Assembly (NCBI GenBank): GCA_022829145.1
Contig: CM040755.1
Span: 14,958,063-15,022,062 of the forward strand
Reading direction: 5' to 3'
DNA length: 64,000 nucleotides
From: Albula goreensis
Lineage: Eukaryota > Chordata > Actinopteri > Albuliformes > Albulidae
This document shows positions 25,701 through 63,383 of the stretch, piece by piece. Below the pieces are notes generated by a model that saw only the letters and a program-made list of their open reading frames with translations, was not told where the DNA came from and did no database searches. Position numbers and translations under genes: made by a program. Within the stretch, counting starts at the first letter, position 1, and every line of letters starts with the position of its first letter.

Positions 25701-28700
25701 ATTTTATGAAAAAAGATAACGCATGTAAAATGTAGAAATAGTAATGCATCATTTTATCTTTGCAGTGGTCAGAAATTTGAACTATCAACATAATAATGGT
25801 GCTAAAAAATCAGTAAGTCACACCTTGTTGTGCGAAGACATTACCAATGAATTACTGAAGCCATTTCCTTTAAAGCATGTAACAAGAAACTGCTTTGCAT
25901 TTGTGTTTAAGTCATGAGGTTTCATTTTTTCAACTTATTTTAATTTTTTTGTACTGTTTTCTCTGGATTTTTCCCAACCCTAACCAAAGTAAGTGACTCA
26001 CCACAGCAGTGTGACTCTCCCAATGCTCTGAGAGGAAAACAGTCTCAGTTGCTTTACACACTGCAGCCCCACTAGTTGTACACAGTCTGTGTCCTTGGTG
26101 GATGATAAAGTCAGTGCCCACTCAGTTTGGCTGATAGACGCACCTGGCCGGATCAGGAGAGGCTATTAGAGAGCGATGAGACCAGCAAACCTAACCACGT
26201 TAACCCCCTATGTCCCCCCAGTGAAGCTGCACCAATTGCTGTCTCTCAATATGTAGACCTCCCAGTCATAGCTAGAATTGGCAATGGTGGTACTAAAAAA
26301 CCCAGTCTTAGGGCTCACAGACAAACGTCCTACCCTCAGAGCCACCTGGAGGCCCTGTGTTCAACTCATTTTAATTAAGGTGACAAAAATAAAACAACTA
26401 GCCAAGGTTCAAAGATAACTTGCCTCACTTAAAGTGTTACATAATAGAACTGTAATGTTTTGAATTTCTCAGACTGTATGCAGCTTCTTGGATGAAAATT
26501 GATCGCTGTTTGGAATTGTTAACACAGTACTGTTTGAACTTGTTGGTACCTTGAAGTTTTCTTTTGCAATTGAAAAAAAACCTTTTCTGTAGGTTGGAAA
26601 ACTTATCAAGGAAGCTGCTGCCAGAAGTAATCTGAAAAGAGTGACTTTAGAACTTGGAGGGAAGAACCCCTGCGTTGTCTTTGCTGATGCAGATTGTGAG
26701 TAGTAGGACCTAACCTGAAATTTTCATGACTTACATACTTTCTAATGCAAGTAATACAAATTTTATGACATAAAGGTCATGAATTTACATTTTACATACA
26801 TTTGATATTCATTTAAGGTGGAGGACATGGTTCACCACAGCTGCCACTGAGATGTAACAAATTGTATCAGAACACATCAGCTTTGATAGAGATGGAGGGA
26901 GATTTTGTTTAGTTAATTTAACTGGAAGAGATTAGGTGATTAGAGCAGGTCTCTCTTGTAAAATATATAATCTTAGTGAGAGAACATGTATACGTCAAGG
27001 TTAAATTAAATATCAGTAAAAATCATTTTAAAATGAAAGAGCCACACTGAAAATTTGGCAAGGACATTGAGGATTATCCTACCATTTGCGATAAATACCA
27101 CTGGATCTTCAATCACCACAGTGATTCATCGCCTTGATGTAACATACATGATAAACACCACGGAACATAATGACCACCGTGAGTCAAAACTTCAATTTAA
27201 GGTCTTATTTGAAAGACATTCTCTCCTACAGCCCAGCCATTCTGGCTGTCCCCTGCTGTGAAAGACTGCCCCCTGCTGGCCCACCAACTCCACAATTAAC
27301 AACAATTTGGTTTCCACAGGTCTCCCGTCTAAACACTTATTGTACCTGATTCCCACTTCTAATATTTGACAGCAAAAGGTGAAGCAATTAACTAATTATA
27401 TGGAATTATAATATCCTTTAAAATATCCCATTCAAACAGTCAAGTAGCAGCTCAGGTCTAAAGTATAGAACAGTGTGTCGTGAGATTGCATTGTATTAGC
27501 AGTTTAATTGTCATACTGTACTTTGTACAAAAGTATATCCTCAGCGTGTAACTCTGTCTCAGGGCTACTGTGTTGTTTCTGTTGTCTCAACACCATTTCT
27601 CATAGCTACATTGTGTAGCTGTCCGTGAGTATCGTTCAATGGTATTAAGGCTACAGAATGTGATTACAATGTGTCTTATTGCTACAGTGAGTAACTGTCT
27701 TTTGGCTGGAAGATGTAATAAAAGGGTTACAAAATTTTGCCACCATGCACACAATTGCCAAAATTGTGTCTCAGGAAAAAAGTAAGTGTCTGAGATCAGC
27801 CTTATGTGTGTCTTCAGGCTGAAGTATTTATATTGACTGAAGAGGAAATTGGTGTTTGATTTCCTTATTGTAAGGTCTAAAACTGTTTTCCTTAGCTACG
27901 ATGGATACCAGTACATTGTTACGATGGATACCAGTACATACAACACTGTGTAATGATTCAAGAGCTTTAGTGCATCTCTTTGCACATAATTATGTACCAG
28001 TGTATCTCAAGGATACAATGAGCGTTTGGACCTCTGTCTGTAATGGTGTCTCAACACTGCAATGAGCTTTGGCACAAGAGTGGGTAAAAGTATGACCTGG
28101 ACTCAATTAAAGTGAGACAAGTAAACATCACTTTGGAATGTGTTCATTTCAAAGGAAAAGAGTAGCATAAGCCTTAAAGAAAGTGAAGTCTAATTTGATT
28201 GAATCACATATACCTTTAAAGAGACTGGGTGGATTTGAATTTAGCAATTTGTCTCAAGGTACTGCTGTGAGTGACAGCCTGTCTCTGTCTTCCCCCAACA
28301 GTGCAGCTGGCTGTGGAGGAAGTCCAGCAGGGGGCGTTCTTCAACCAGGGTCAGTGCTGCACAGCTGCCTCACGTGTATTCGTGGAGGAGCAGATCTATG
28401 AAGAGTTTGTACAGCGCAGCATTGACAATGCCAAGAAAATGGTGGCAGGGGACCCCTTTGACCCACGGACATCGCACGGGCCTCAGGTGAGTCTGTCTTT
28501 GTGTTTTAACAGAGAATGACCAAGTATGCCAGGCAAAACCATGTTTTTTAAAACCAAGCCCTTTTTCAGATATATGAACATAATAACAAATCATAACTTT
28601 TTAAATCATTATTTTCATCATATATTATTAAATGTTATAACATACAGTGCTTTTTGTGTTGGCAGTAAAAATGTAATGAGGCTGAAATAGATAGAGGGGG

Positions 28701-31700
28701 TATGCAGTTGCTTGGAGAGCCTAAACTTACAGGCCCAGTCTCTGAGCCTGATCGGTTTCATTTTTAGAAGCATTTTAAATATGTCACTCAGCAGTACAAG
28801 CATCAGGCATGGTGATACTGACCAACAATAATTTAAACCCCCAGCATCAATATCTCATTCTCTGTTCAAACAAGACATTTTTCCCTCTTGTTTGATTCCA
28901 TTGTGATGAGTTCTTAATATTTCCCCCTTGTGTCCCATCCCAGTATTTATTCTCAGTGTTCTGCTTTTGATTAAGCACGATCCAGGCAAAGTGGTCCTTA
29001 TTAACAGAGAAAGCAAGAGCCTCATTTAACCACATTTAATTCTCAATTCTCATGCGGGAGCAGCACAGAGGATGGCGTCGCTTCCTTACCGGGTGTCTTG
29101 TGACGTTACCTCTGCAGATTGACCAGACGCAGTTTGATAAGATTATGGAGCTGATACAGAGCGGCAAGAGGGAGGGGGCCAAGCTGGAGTGTGGAGGGTC
29201 TGCTATCGAGGGTGGGGGCCTCTACATACAGCCGACTGTGTTCTCTGGGGTCAAAGACCATATGCGCATCGCCAAGGAGGAGGTATGGCATGCTGATCAA
29301 AACGTTATCATGATCTTCACCAAAGTCCTTGCCCATTTCAACGTGTAGTCTTAACCAAGGGTCAATAAAAATGTGCAATAGTGCCATCTATTGAAAGCTC
29401 TGGTTCAAAGCAATATGGGAGGTGGAAAAAACGGGACTTCTCCAAGCTCCCATTGTTTCAGGTCAGCACTGACGCCAGCTTGGCTTTGTTGTCTGCAGAT
29501 TTTTGGCCCAGTGCAGTGTATAATGAAGTTTAAAAGCCAAGAGGAAGTGATCAAGAGAGCAAACAGCACAGAGTATGGCTTGGCTGCAGCCGTGTTCACG
29601 CGCAACATGGACCGTGCACTAAGCGTGTCTGCTGCCCTGCAGTCTGGCACTGTCTGGTAGGTCACACTGCACCATGAGCACCAGCAGGGCCTTGTGAAAA
29701 ACAGGCTACATTTATTCTTGTTTACATTGGATTTCAGGGTTATGAAGTATGACTAAGTGTCAGATTTCAGAGAAAACATTAAGGGCCAGATTTACTAAAG
29801 GATTGCGATGGCTTTTCAGGCGTAAAAGTAGCTGCTAAAATGTCTGGGTAAGCACGTGCGAATTACTAAACTGTCGCAATGGGTGAAAATCGCTATTAAA
29901 GTGGAATGTGCAGTAACTACGTCACTTCGCCACTTTCCTGTTGATACATAGTAAAATCTGTTCGTGCATATGTATACCTGGGATGAAGATGATAAAACAG
30001 CATGGAGCTTTTGCAAATGAAGCCAATTAAGTATTCCATCCAATTTTTGTCCTTATTATGTTGTAGAAAACCTTTTTGTATGCCGCCTAACATAATGCCA
30101 TATTTCTTTACTTCCCACATATTTCGTTTTGTTAGCCCTATATGTAATACGTTAATTTTGAATATGATGTTTTTCCAAAACTTTCCCCTGTTGGCTGGTG
30201 TTAAATTCCTGTGCTGTGATACAACATTATGAAAGTTTGCCTTGTCGGCTGTTGTATCTGTTACCTATTCAGTAAATTTAAGTGTCATTTTTCAAGGTTT
30301 CTTCACTACTTGGTTACTCCGTATCCATTTGGCATCACCTTATTATCTGGATCTATATTGATGTCATATGTGGCCATTTTTATGGGTGTCTCCTACCGCA
30401 GACTTGTGACATTAGGGCGTTTAATTTTTTGATTGCATAATTAGACTAAGTCTTAGTAAATTGGTTGTTAGCATTTCTGTGTTTGCCAGCAAATATTTTT
30501 ATGTTGCAACTATTCCTTCGTAAATTTGGCCCTAAATCTGGTAACCCACAGGCATTCATAAAACACTTTCTTCAACCAATGTTCATTTTATGGAAAAATT
30601 AAATAAAATGAAAATATTTGGATACACATTTTGAATGTGATGACTTGGTGTTACATAATGTTGATATAATCAACTTAACACTTTACACACTTGTAATTTT
30701 CAGATATGTATTAACATCTTGCAGAAATGATCAACTCAAAAATATTGCGCAGTCTTCGAAAAAACAGTCCATGCTGCTACTTCAATAAATTATCAAGCTG
30801 TCCAATTAGTGCTATACCTATTGTCACCACAAGAGGGTAACACTCTTCTCTAAAGAGCAGAAAAAATAGCATTTACAGACATTGGACTATTTTTTCTTTC
30901 TATGTTAGGCAATGGCCTTTGGCAGAGCTAATACTACTCTGCCTTTGTTAGGAAAATTTAACCAGACACTGGTTAAATTAAACTGATTCTCAAATATGAC
31001 TTCCTTCTGATAAGCTAACCAAAAGGGAAAAAAATATTGTTTTTAGCCTTTCTGCTAATATATAAGGTCTGGTTAGTTTGTTAGTTTGTGCTTACCTGCT
31101 CCTGTGTCTTGTTTTGCAGGGTCAATTGCTACAATGCCCTCCATGCTCAGTCACCATTTGGAGGCTACAAGATGTCTGGAAATGGAAGAGAACTGTAAGA
31201 CTGCTATCTAAAACTCACTTAATCACTCATCTTAAATTCTGATTAAAGTCTGAAAATGTCCTCTTTATGAAGAAGAAAATCATCTTCTTATCTTCCTCTT
31301 TATTCCTGTATTACAGTGGTTTACATAAGCACAGTGTCAAAACTCAAAATTTAAGTTCTGGTACTAGGTTCTGGTAGTTAATATAATTTTTATATAAGTG
31401 CATTGAAAGCACAAAGATTATCCTGTGATATTGTGTAGATATGATAGGTATGTATAGGATGGATGTGTATTTCCCAACATTTCAGACAGAAAGTATGACA
31501 TTGTGCACTTATAATATGGAAGCAATTGGTACTGGAATATGATTTAATTTTTTAAATTAAGTTATAATAACTTTTTTCAATGTTGCAAAGTGTAAAACCT
31601 TTTAGCTAAGGAATGTATTTGCATTTGCAGAGGTGAATATGCCCTGGCAGAGTACTCTGAGGTGAAAGCAGTGACCATCAAACTCACAGAGAAACTCTGA
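16619..31700 (+). CDS. aldh1a3: retinaldehyde dehydrogenase 3 (aldehyde dehydrogenase 1A3), 13 coding exons
   Basis: This cytosolic NAD-dependent enzyme oxidises retinaldehyde to retinoic acid. In vertebrates it supplies retinoic acid to ventral retina, nasal and otic tissue. Coding exons: 16619-16714, 17528-17632, 18202-18342, 20842-20971, 22848-22909, 24695-24823, 25275-25388, 26593-26695, 28302-28486, 29118-29282, 29499-29656, 31120-31194, 31631-31700. They total 1,533 nt, that is 510 residues plus a TGA stop, against 512 in human ALDH1A3, and all phases agree. Visible motifs: WNFPL at about 179-183 in the NAD site, the coenzyme loop GSTDVG at 256-261, the general base Glu279 in LELGGK, and the nucleophile Cys313 in NQGQCCTAA (human 280 and 314). 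The N-terminal GxxENGQPD and the C-terminal MSGNGREL favour 1A3 over 1A1 or 1A2, and the downstream lrrk1 confirms it by synteny. There are no disabling changes. Order and boundaries are my own reading. Confidence 0.97.
16715..17527. other. aldh1a3 intron 1
   Basis: About 0.8 kb of AT-rich intron with a TTTA-rich patch near 17,430. Acceptor is CTACAG. First introns of this family can hold regulatory elements, but none is identifiable here. Confidence 0.85.
17528..17632 (+). CDS. aldh1a3: aldh1a3 coding exon 2
   Basis: Residues 33-67, IFINNEWH through VEEADK, the first strands of the ALDH fold. It is 35 codons long, as in mammals. The donor GTATGT runs straight into a GT-rich repeat. Confidence 0.95.
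17633..17672 (+). repeat. GT-rich repeat at the aldh1a3 exon 2 donor
   Basis: Imperfect (GT)n with TATG interruptions begins at the splice donor itself. In RNA this is a GU-rich element at the 5' splice site. Confidence 0.8.
18202..18342 (+). CDS. aldh1a3: aldh1a3 coding exon 3
   Basis: Residues 68-114, [10 protein letters not shown] through ERDWALLA. It holds the RGSPWRKMD segment typical of the ALDH1 helix region. The exon is 47 codons, phase 0 on both sides, with a GTGAGT donor. Confidence 0.95.
18343..20841. other. aldh1a3 intron 3
   Basis: About 2.5 kb. It contains a short tandem duplication near 18,714-18,775 (a roughly 22-base unit repeated after an 11-base spacer), a poly-G run near 20,271-20,283 and a T run near 20,668. 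No gene or intact mobile element is recognised. Confidence 0.8.
20842..20971 (+). CDS. aldh1a3: aldh1a3 coding exon 4
   Basis: Residues 115-157, [11 protein letters not shown] through GKTMPV, followed by one base of the next codon. 130 nt, as in the mammalian gene. Contains the MDTGKP-type motif. Donor GTAAGT. Confidence 0.95.
20972..22847. other. aldh1a3 intron 4
   Basis: About 1.9 kb. No exon or recognisable mobile element. Short open frames at 21,107-21,496 show no family signal. Confidence 0.8.
22848..22909 (+). CDS. aldh1a3: aldh1a3 coding exon 5
   Basis: Residues 158-178, ending GVCGAIIP. A 62-nt exon with a TTTCCAG acceptor and a GTAAGT donor. It leads into the WNFPL motif of exon 6. 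Confidence 0.95.
22910..24694. other. aldh1a3 intron 5
   Basis: About 1.8 kb. The block around 23,320-23,660 is richer in CpG than its surroundings and could be an old repeat or a regulatory element; I do not recognise it. The acceptor is an AATTGTAG. Confidence 0.75.
24695..24823 (+). CDS. aldh1a3: aldh1a3 coding exon 6
   Basis: Residues 179-221. Opens with WNFPLLM; the Asn is part of the oxyanion hole. Also holds [11 protein letters not shown] of the NAD-binding domain. 43 codons, phase 0, donor GTAAGT. Confidence 0.96.
24824..25274. other. aldh1a3 intron 6
   Basis: 450 bases of ordinary AT-rich intron. Nothing recognised. Confidence 0.85.
25275..25388 (+). CDS. aldh1a3: aldh1a3 coding exon 7
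   Basis: Residues 222-259, [11 protein letters not shown] through FTGSTD. Includes the PGFGPTAG turn and the start of the coenzyme loop GSTDVG, which is split across the exon 7/8 junction. 38 codons, donor GTGAGT. Confidence 0.96.
25389..25928. other. aldh1a3 intron 7, part before the SINE
   Basis: AT-rich intron. No feature apart from the SINE that follows. Confidence 0.8.
25929..26376 (-). mobile_element. tRNA-derived SINE with target-site duplication
   Basis: A minus-strand SINE of about 414 bases (25,946-26,359). A tRNA-like head with an A-box-like TGGCTCTGAGGGTAGG lies near its 5' end at 26,300-26,350. The body runs leftward and ends in an A-rich tail (CAAAAAA). It is bounded by 17-bp direct repeats that differ at one base: 25,929-25,945 and 26,360-26,376, core TTCAACTYATTTTAATT. 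The B-box region is decayed. Such long duplications point to insertion by a LINE machinery, and the single mismatch suggests modest age. I cannot assign the family name. Confidence 0.8.
26593..26695 (+). CDS. aldh1a3: aldh1a3 coding exon 8
   Basis: Residues 260-293 plus one base. VGKLIKEAA, then [10 protein letters not shown] with the general base Glu279, then the ADAD strand. 103 nt, donor GTGAGT. Confidence 0.96.
26696..28301. other. aldh1a3 intron 8
   Basis: About 1.6 kb. A duplicated ACGATGGATACCAGTACAT segment occurs twice in tandem near 27,898-27,940. The rest is unremarkable. Acceptor CCCAACAG. Confidence 0.8.
28302..28486 (+). CDS. aldh1a3: aldh1a3 coding exon 9 (catalytic cysteine)
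   Basis: Residues 294-355. Holds [15 protein letters not shown]; the second Cys (313) is the catalytic nucleophile. Ends HGPQ, as in orthologues. 185 nt, donor GTGAGT. Confidence 0.97.
28487..29117. other. aldh1a3 intron 9
   Basis: 630 bases. Nothing recognised. Acceptor TCTGCAG. Confidence 0.85.
29118..29282 (+). CDS. aldh1a3: aldh1a3 coding exon 10
   Basis: Residues 356-410, [13 protein letters not shown] through MRIAKEE. 55 codons, phase 0. GAKLECGG and PTVFSGV are family-typical. Confidence 0.96.
29499..29656 (+). CDS. aldh1a3: aldh1a3 coding exon 11
   Basis: Residues 411-462 plus two bases. [11 protein letters not shown] and the [15 protein letters not shown] motif of the catalytic domain. 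The Trp codon of GTVW is split at the donor GTAGGT. Confidence 0.96.
29780..30535. mobile_element. Harbinger-like MITE with TAA target-site duplication
   Basis: The element runs 29,783-30,532 (750 bp). It is bounded by inverted ends GGGCCAGATTTAC on the left and the reverse complement of GGGCCAAATTTAC on the right. TAA duplications flank it at 29,780-29,782 and 30,533-30,535. A 3-bp TWA duplication with short inverted repeats is typical of PIF/Harbinger elements. Small open frames inside show no nuclease or Myb-like motif that I recognise, so it is probably non-autonomous. The family call is inference from the ends. Confidence 0.65.
30536..31119. other. aldh1a3 intron 11, remainder
   Basis: AT-rich intron to the GTTTTGCAG acceptor. 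Nothing recognised. Confidence 0.85.
31120..31194 (+). CDS. aldh1a3: aldh1a3 coding exon 12
   Basis: Completes Trp463, then [15 protein letters not shown] and [10 protein letters not shown]. The [13 protein letters not shown] signature of the ALDH C-terminal part is intact. 75 nt, donor GTAAGA. Confidence 0.96.
31195..31630. other. aldh1a3 intron 12
   Basis: 436 bases, AT-rich, nothing recognised. Confidence 0.85.
31631..31700 (+). CDS. aldh1a3: aldh1a3 coding exon 13 and stop
   Basis: Residues 488-510, [14 protein letters not shown] through the last Leu, then TGA at 31,698-31,700. The ALAEYxEVKxVTIKL oligomerisation tail matches ALDH1A enzymes. Confidence 0.96.
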
Positions 31701-32910
31701 ATGAGGCACAGCCCTGGGAGCATGAGGAATGCCTGCGTGCAAAATGCCACCCTACCAGCACTTTCCCCTGTGAACTTCCAACCTATAGGGATTACAGAGA
31801 GATATGCCCCATGCATATGGGTTTCCAGAGTAACGGTTCTCATGTCAAGCTACATTCAAGTTTCCTTTAATTTATATAAGCAGTATGCACATAGAGCAAA
31901 TGATTATTCAATGGGAAAGCTGTCATTTGTAAGGTAAAACATCTTTGTCCTCTTTCAAAGACTGAAAGATACTGTGTGCCACATTTCTAGAGAGGTAATA
32001 TTTACCTATAATCAACATGCACCACTTTTCTGTGCTCTTAATGGACTAAAGCCTGTACTGTTTTTCTTACACAAGAGCCAACTTTACTTTGTTATGTGTT
32101 TTATTCCATTATTGCAATGTACTGCACTTACTGAATACCTTTACCTTGGGTCTATTACATGAACACATAATGAAACCACAGACCACTCAGTAGGTACACT
32201 CTCCATTTTAACATCCATCTAATTCCAGTTAAACTTGGAGAGGCTCTACAAATGGTTTTAAACCATCAGCGACATGATATTCATCAGGTGCTTGCTGAAT
32301 GTTACAGGTTGATAATGCAGAGTTCTCTCTGCTCAGCATTAAGGCCCAAGCTTCTATGGAGAATATGAAGAGCAAGCAATGCTCTGAGTTTTCAAAAGCT
32401 TTATGTTAACCCCACTCAGAAATGCAACAATTTAGATTATGTATTTTGTTTAATTAAATATATTTTTGAATAAATAGAAATAACCTTAAAATGTGTAGAT
32501 TGTTAAAGTGTTTTCTTGGTCTTCCAAGTTAATACATTCCAACATTTATGTTTGTGTTTTTTGTAAATGAGATGATAATGGTACATCTCCTGATGATTTA
32601 TTTAAAGAATGTTTTTAGATATTTCAGGTGTTTATTTGACAATATATCTTCAAAGCACTAGACTCAATATTAATCCAATTGTAGGTAATGAACAAAAGTG
32701 AAATTTTGAAAAAACAGCTCCCTTATGACTGCTGATTTTGTCGACTCAAGAAATCATTCTGCAGTTTTCTAATTTAATGGTACAATTGTTAATGACCACA
32801 TAAATGGCCATGCAATTTTTGATGTGGATTGGTTATAAACATAGTCTTTGACATTTGTACATGAATATATAAACATAACCTCTAAATAAAAGTCTTGCAT
32901 AATTTGACTT
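31701..32910 (+). other. aldh1a3 3' untranslated region
   Basis: AT-rich sequence with AATAAA signals at 32,469-32,474, 32,885-32,890 and 32,971-32,976. The second is followed by a T/GT-rich tract (about 32,905-32,930), which makes it the best cleavage site. The first could give a shorter transcript. The end is inferred. Confidence 0.6.
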
Positions 32911-34690
32911 TTTGTGTTTCAAACTCTTTTCTTAGTACTACCTAGGCTTGGAGGAGTGATGTCTCATTGAAATAAAAACAGTGAGGAGTTATTTTGATCA
33001 ATGATTGTGGCTGAAAGAAGAGGAAAAACATTTTTAATTGGTTTAAACAAGTCAATGATTGACAGCTGAGTGTAGCTATACTCATAATAGGTTAATGAAA
33101 ACTCATTCTTCCATCTCTACTCAAAAAGCATGATGGATTGTATATTATTTTCCTAAAACCAAAACATTCTTATGGAGGACTGATCCATTAAAGACATTTT
33201 AAATAAATATTCAAAAGTACAAAAATATGAAGTAACATAAAGGAGCACGGTTGAAAATGAATGAACTGGATAATAAACTGAAATCACATCCCAGCTATAC
33301 TGAGCAGACATCCAAAAGAGAGCCCTGACTACTTGTAAACGCACTGCATTTAAATTTGGCATGTATGTATGTAAACTGTACAGTGGCTTCATCTAAGGCT
33401 TTCAGTCCGATTAAATATTCATCAGTCTGGCCATAGAGAAATTAAATTTTATATGTCAGTATAAGTTGACATTTTGGAACTACTAATCAAAATATGAATA
33501 CCAGTTTATGGGCCTTTCATGCAGCTCCCTGAGCTCACATCTTTTGTATGCACAAAGGAGAAAAGCTAGTTGAACAAGTTTAACCTGCTTTCAGTTTCCT
33601 CTGAGATGAAACAAAATAAAGAGTCGATTTTATTGGCTCCGATTCGCTGACACAAGCAGATGCAGGTCATATATATATATATGGAGAAAGTTAGAAGATT
33701 TGGTCCTTGGCATTAATACATACACAGAAAAATAAAATAGAAACATTTAATCAAATTTTTAAAATAATACAGTCAGCCTTAGATCTTTCTTGAATACCCA
33801 ACTTCAAAAAGAATGCACATTGCATAATAAATCTTCACACACAGTTCTAAATCTAAATCTAATTCAGCTATAATGCTTTGCTCACATTAAGTTGCCATAG
33901 GTGAAATATGTATAGGTTGTCATATGTATATAAATTTAAATTATCATGTGGTAGAAAAGGCATACAAAATGGGAGGAATTTTAATTTTTTCTGAAAATCG
34001 AAGAATTTTTTTTCTGTACTCTATATTATTGAGATTCACTTCCCCCACACCATACTAATACAGATTAAAACAGTGCAGGAAAAGGATTTCCAGATCTAAA
34101 TCTCAACCACACTCCCCTTTCTTCAGTTTAGCGACTAATTCCATTTGCTCAGCAAATAAATATAGATCAGTAGCTATTATTACATTTACAGATCAAATTG
34201 CTTGCAGTGGAAGAACAGGATAAGGCCGTTTGGAGCAATGTCAACAGAAGGAATTTCAAAAATATTATTTCAAGACAGTATTTAAAGAAAGTGGGGGGGT
34301 AATTTAGTGTATGTATGTTACATATGTAACATATGTTACAATTGGAGCGGCCAAAAATGTTTACAGAAATACAGTTGCGAGAACATCAGAAAGCCACATT
34401 TGGCATGTGAAACCTATAATGGAAAACCTTACCGACTAAAGGGCATCTTAACTGCCTGTATCCCAATCGACCGACCATCTCAATAAACCCACTGATGCCA
34501 AACTGGAAAAAATACATATTTTTAGATTGAAATATGTTTTCTTTTTTAAAAACAACCTCTCAGTTCTGGTGACTGCCTTTTATTGTAACCTATTTTCCAG
34601 AAACGGGAATACATCCTTGAATAAACGTCAATATCTTGCAAGATACAGTAGCAGTTGGGTGAATCGTGACAGAGGGCAGGACTGGAAGGG
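32911..34690. other. intergenic spacer between aldh1a3 and lrrk1
   Basis: AT-rich. It contains a short (TA)n near 33,671 and a 16-base palindrome TGTTACATATGTAACA at 34,316-34,331. No gene recognised. Confidence 0.6.
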
Positions 34691-35720
34691 GAGAAGGAAA
34701 AGTTCAGCATTAGGGCATGGATGGAAATATCTGGCAACCTATAAACTTGAACTTCCCCGTGTTTTCCAGGTGCATGGTGACGTACCTGCAGTGGGACAAA
34801 TAGGTTAGTAACCTCTTTCGTAAAACTAATTCGAGTGCTGAAGCAAAGTATAAATTCGGGGTCTGGTGTTCTGTCAATTCTAAAATAGTTGTGTCTTGAA
34901 AAATAATTAACCCAAGGACTCTGTATTTTTGCACTAATAATATCAACGTAACGAGCAACTGTACATGTTACAAAATAAAATAAACATTAAAAAGACGCCT
35001 AAATGACATTACAACATTTCTCTTAATATTTATTATTTTTGATAACAGCAGAAGACAATAGTTTGTGTTGTAATATAACGAGCATACTACGATAAGTGCA
35101 ATGCTTTGAGTTGTTTCAGTGATTAAGGAAGTAGCATGGTAACTCCTCGTCTCTAGTTCACGCCAGTTCAACACTCCGTCCATGTCTCATACTCGGTGGA
35201 CTATGGAATAAGCGAGTCGTTTTAAGAATTAGGCTTCTCTTGATTTGTCTAGTTGTAGCCGAATTTTAGTTTCAAAGTACGACAAAAACTATGAGGTAAG
35301 GCAGACGGCTTTCGAATTCTTCATACTTTTCGACAGTCATTTGTATGCACCGTATGTGCATTGGCATGAGCTGACGAGAATCGCCCATTTGTACATGACT
35401 AACTCGTCACCATTTATTGACAAATATTCAGTGAACACAGGTTAACTGTGGTGCGTGTATTGGAGGTATGAAATCCTCAGTTTGATTTTGCGTCTGCTGG
35501 TAGCGATTTTGCATGTAATACTCTTTTTATTCGCTCCGTGCATGGAACAGGTTATTTAAGCGACACACGAAGACAGTACTTTCAGTGGGTACATTATGGG
35601 CTTGTTTAGGAAATGTTGGAGGATATAATATCATTCTTGAAAATGTGAATTACACTACAATTTAAAGAAAGCCTTGAGCTTCTGGTATGAATTTGACTAG
35701 TTTACGTCAGACGTAACGTG
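34691..35720 (+). promoter_or_regulatory. candidate lrrk1 promoter and non-coding first exon
   Basis: CpG becomes more frequent here than in the flanks, mainly 35,140-35,350. A strong donor, GAG then GTAAGG, sits at 35,295/35,296, and a 15-base inverted repeat TTACGT-CAG-ACGTAA (CRE-like half-sites) lies at 35,702-35,716. A second possible donor (GTGAGT) is at about 35,999. The next exon begins at the acceptor at 36,544, so an upstream exon is required somewhere here. Its exact ends cannot be fixed from sequence. Confidence 0.4.
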
Positions 35721-36544
35721 GTTTTATGGTTCGGGAATGTTACCGTTGTTTCACTATTCCGGGAAACCATGAATGAAAGAGATGTAAACAGGGTGGGATA
35801 TATCCGAGTTGGGTTATTTTGTTTGTTGCTTTTTGCGGACTCGTTGACTCGTGAACTTGTTGCTACTGTACAGATAGCATTTTAAGATAGATATGTAACT
35901 TCAAAATGTTGCTCAGAATGTTTTGCATTCCAGGCCTGGCTAAAGCCGCTTTTAGTTTGTCACCGTTGTAACCAATTGTATTCCTGTCCAGGAAAAAAGT
36001 GAGTAATGTCTGTCTGTAGCTTGAATTACAAATTTGGTACAACTGTGACGGTTCACTTGGTGTGGTGGGTCACGATTACCACCCTCACTATAGCAGTGTG
36101 ATGCTGCAAGTATTCAGTGCAGTAGACTGCAGCTTTTTTGGGAGCAATGGTCTCTGGGGTAACCACTTTCTAGTGAGAAAAATGAACAAATACATCCCGT
36201 CTGCAGAAGTGATAAGCAGTCGCTTCATGGATTTTTTTACACTAAACGTTTTTCATAGTACTTTACAATGGAAATAGACCAGCTTATAGTACAGTATTTT
36301 ACCGCAGTGTTGATTTTAGTCATTTTCTTATTGGCTCTCTTGTATCTATTCAAGGTGTGGTCATGAATAATTAGGTGTAATCTATGAATAGGTCTCCTAA
36401 CTCCTTTTGGTTTTGTGTTCTTTTTGGGTTGGGTTTTTCCATAGCCACATTAATATGGTGCAAGTGTTAACATTACAGTGGCTTGTCACATTTTATCAGT
36501 GGCTGCTCATGGAACTGATTGATTAATGATAATCTGTTTTGCAG

Positions 36545-36690
36545 GTCGCCGGTTGATTGGGTCTGATCGCCATCGCCATCGTCATCGAGGGCACATTTTG
36601 CCCTTTTCCCCTATGGCTGCAGCTCCATTCCTCAACAATGATACCTTTTTAGAATAAGCCAGCCTTGAGTTTGTGCCCTTTGGATGAAGT
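36545..36690 (+). other. lrrk1 5' UTR segment of the first coding exon
   Basis: Begins after the acceptor TGTTTTGCAG and runs to the start codon. It contains a 14-codon upstream ORF (36,613-36,657). It also contains the first half of a second one (36,684-36,713) that overlaps the lrrk1 start in another frame. An in-frame TGA lies two codons before the start, so the coding frame cannot extend upstream. Confidence 0.6.
36613..36657 (+). other. upstream ORF in the lrrk1 leader
   Basis: ATG to TAA, 14 codons, product starting MAAAPFLNN, in the 5' leader 34 bases before the main ATG. If the leader is used, it would lower or gate translation of lrrk1. That it is translated is inference. Confidence 0.4.

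Positions 36691-63383
<26,693 letters not shown>

Noticed and set aside
34316-34331. Perfect palindrome TGTTACATATGTAACA
   Set aside because: Short and AT-rich, in intergenic DNA with no linked feature. Palindromes of this kind arise easily by chance.
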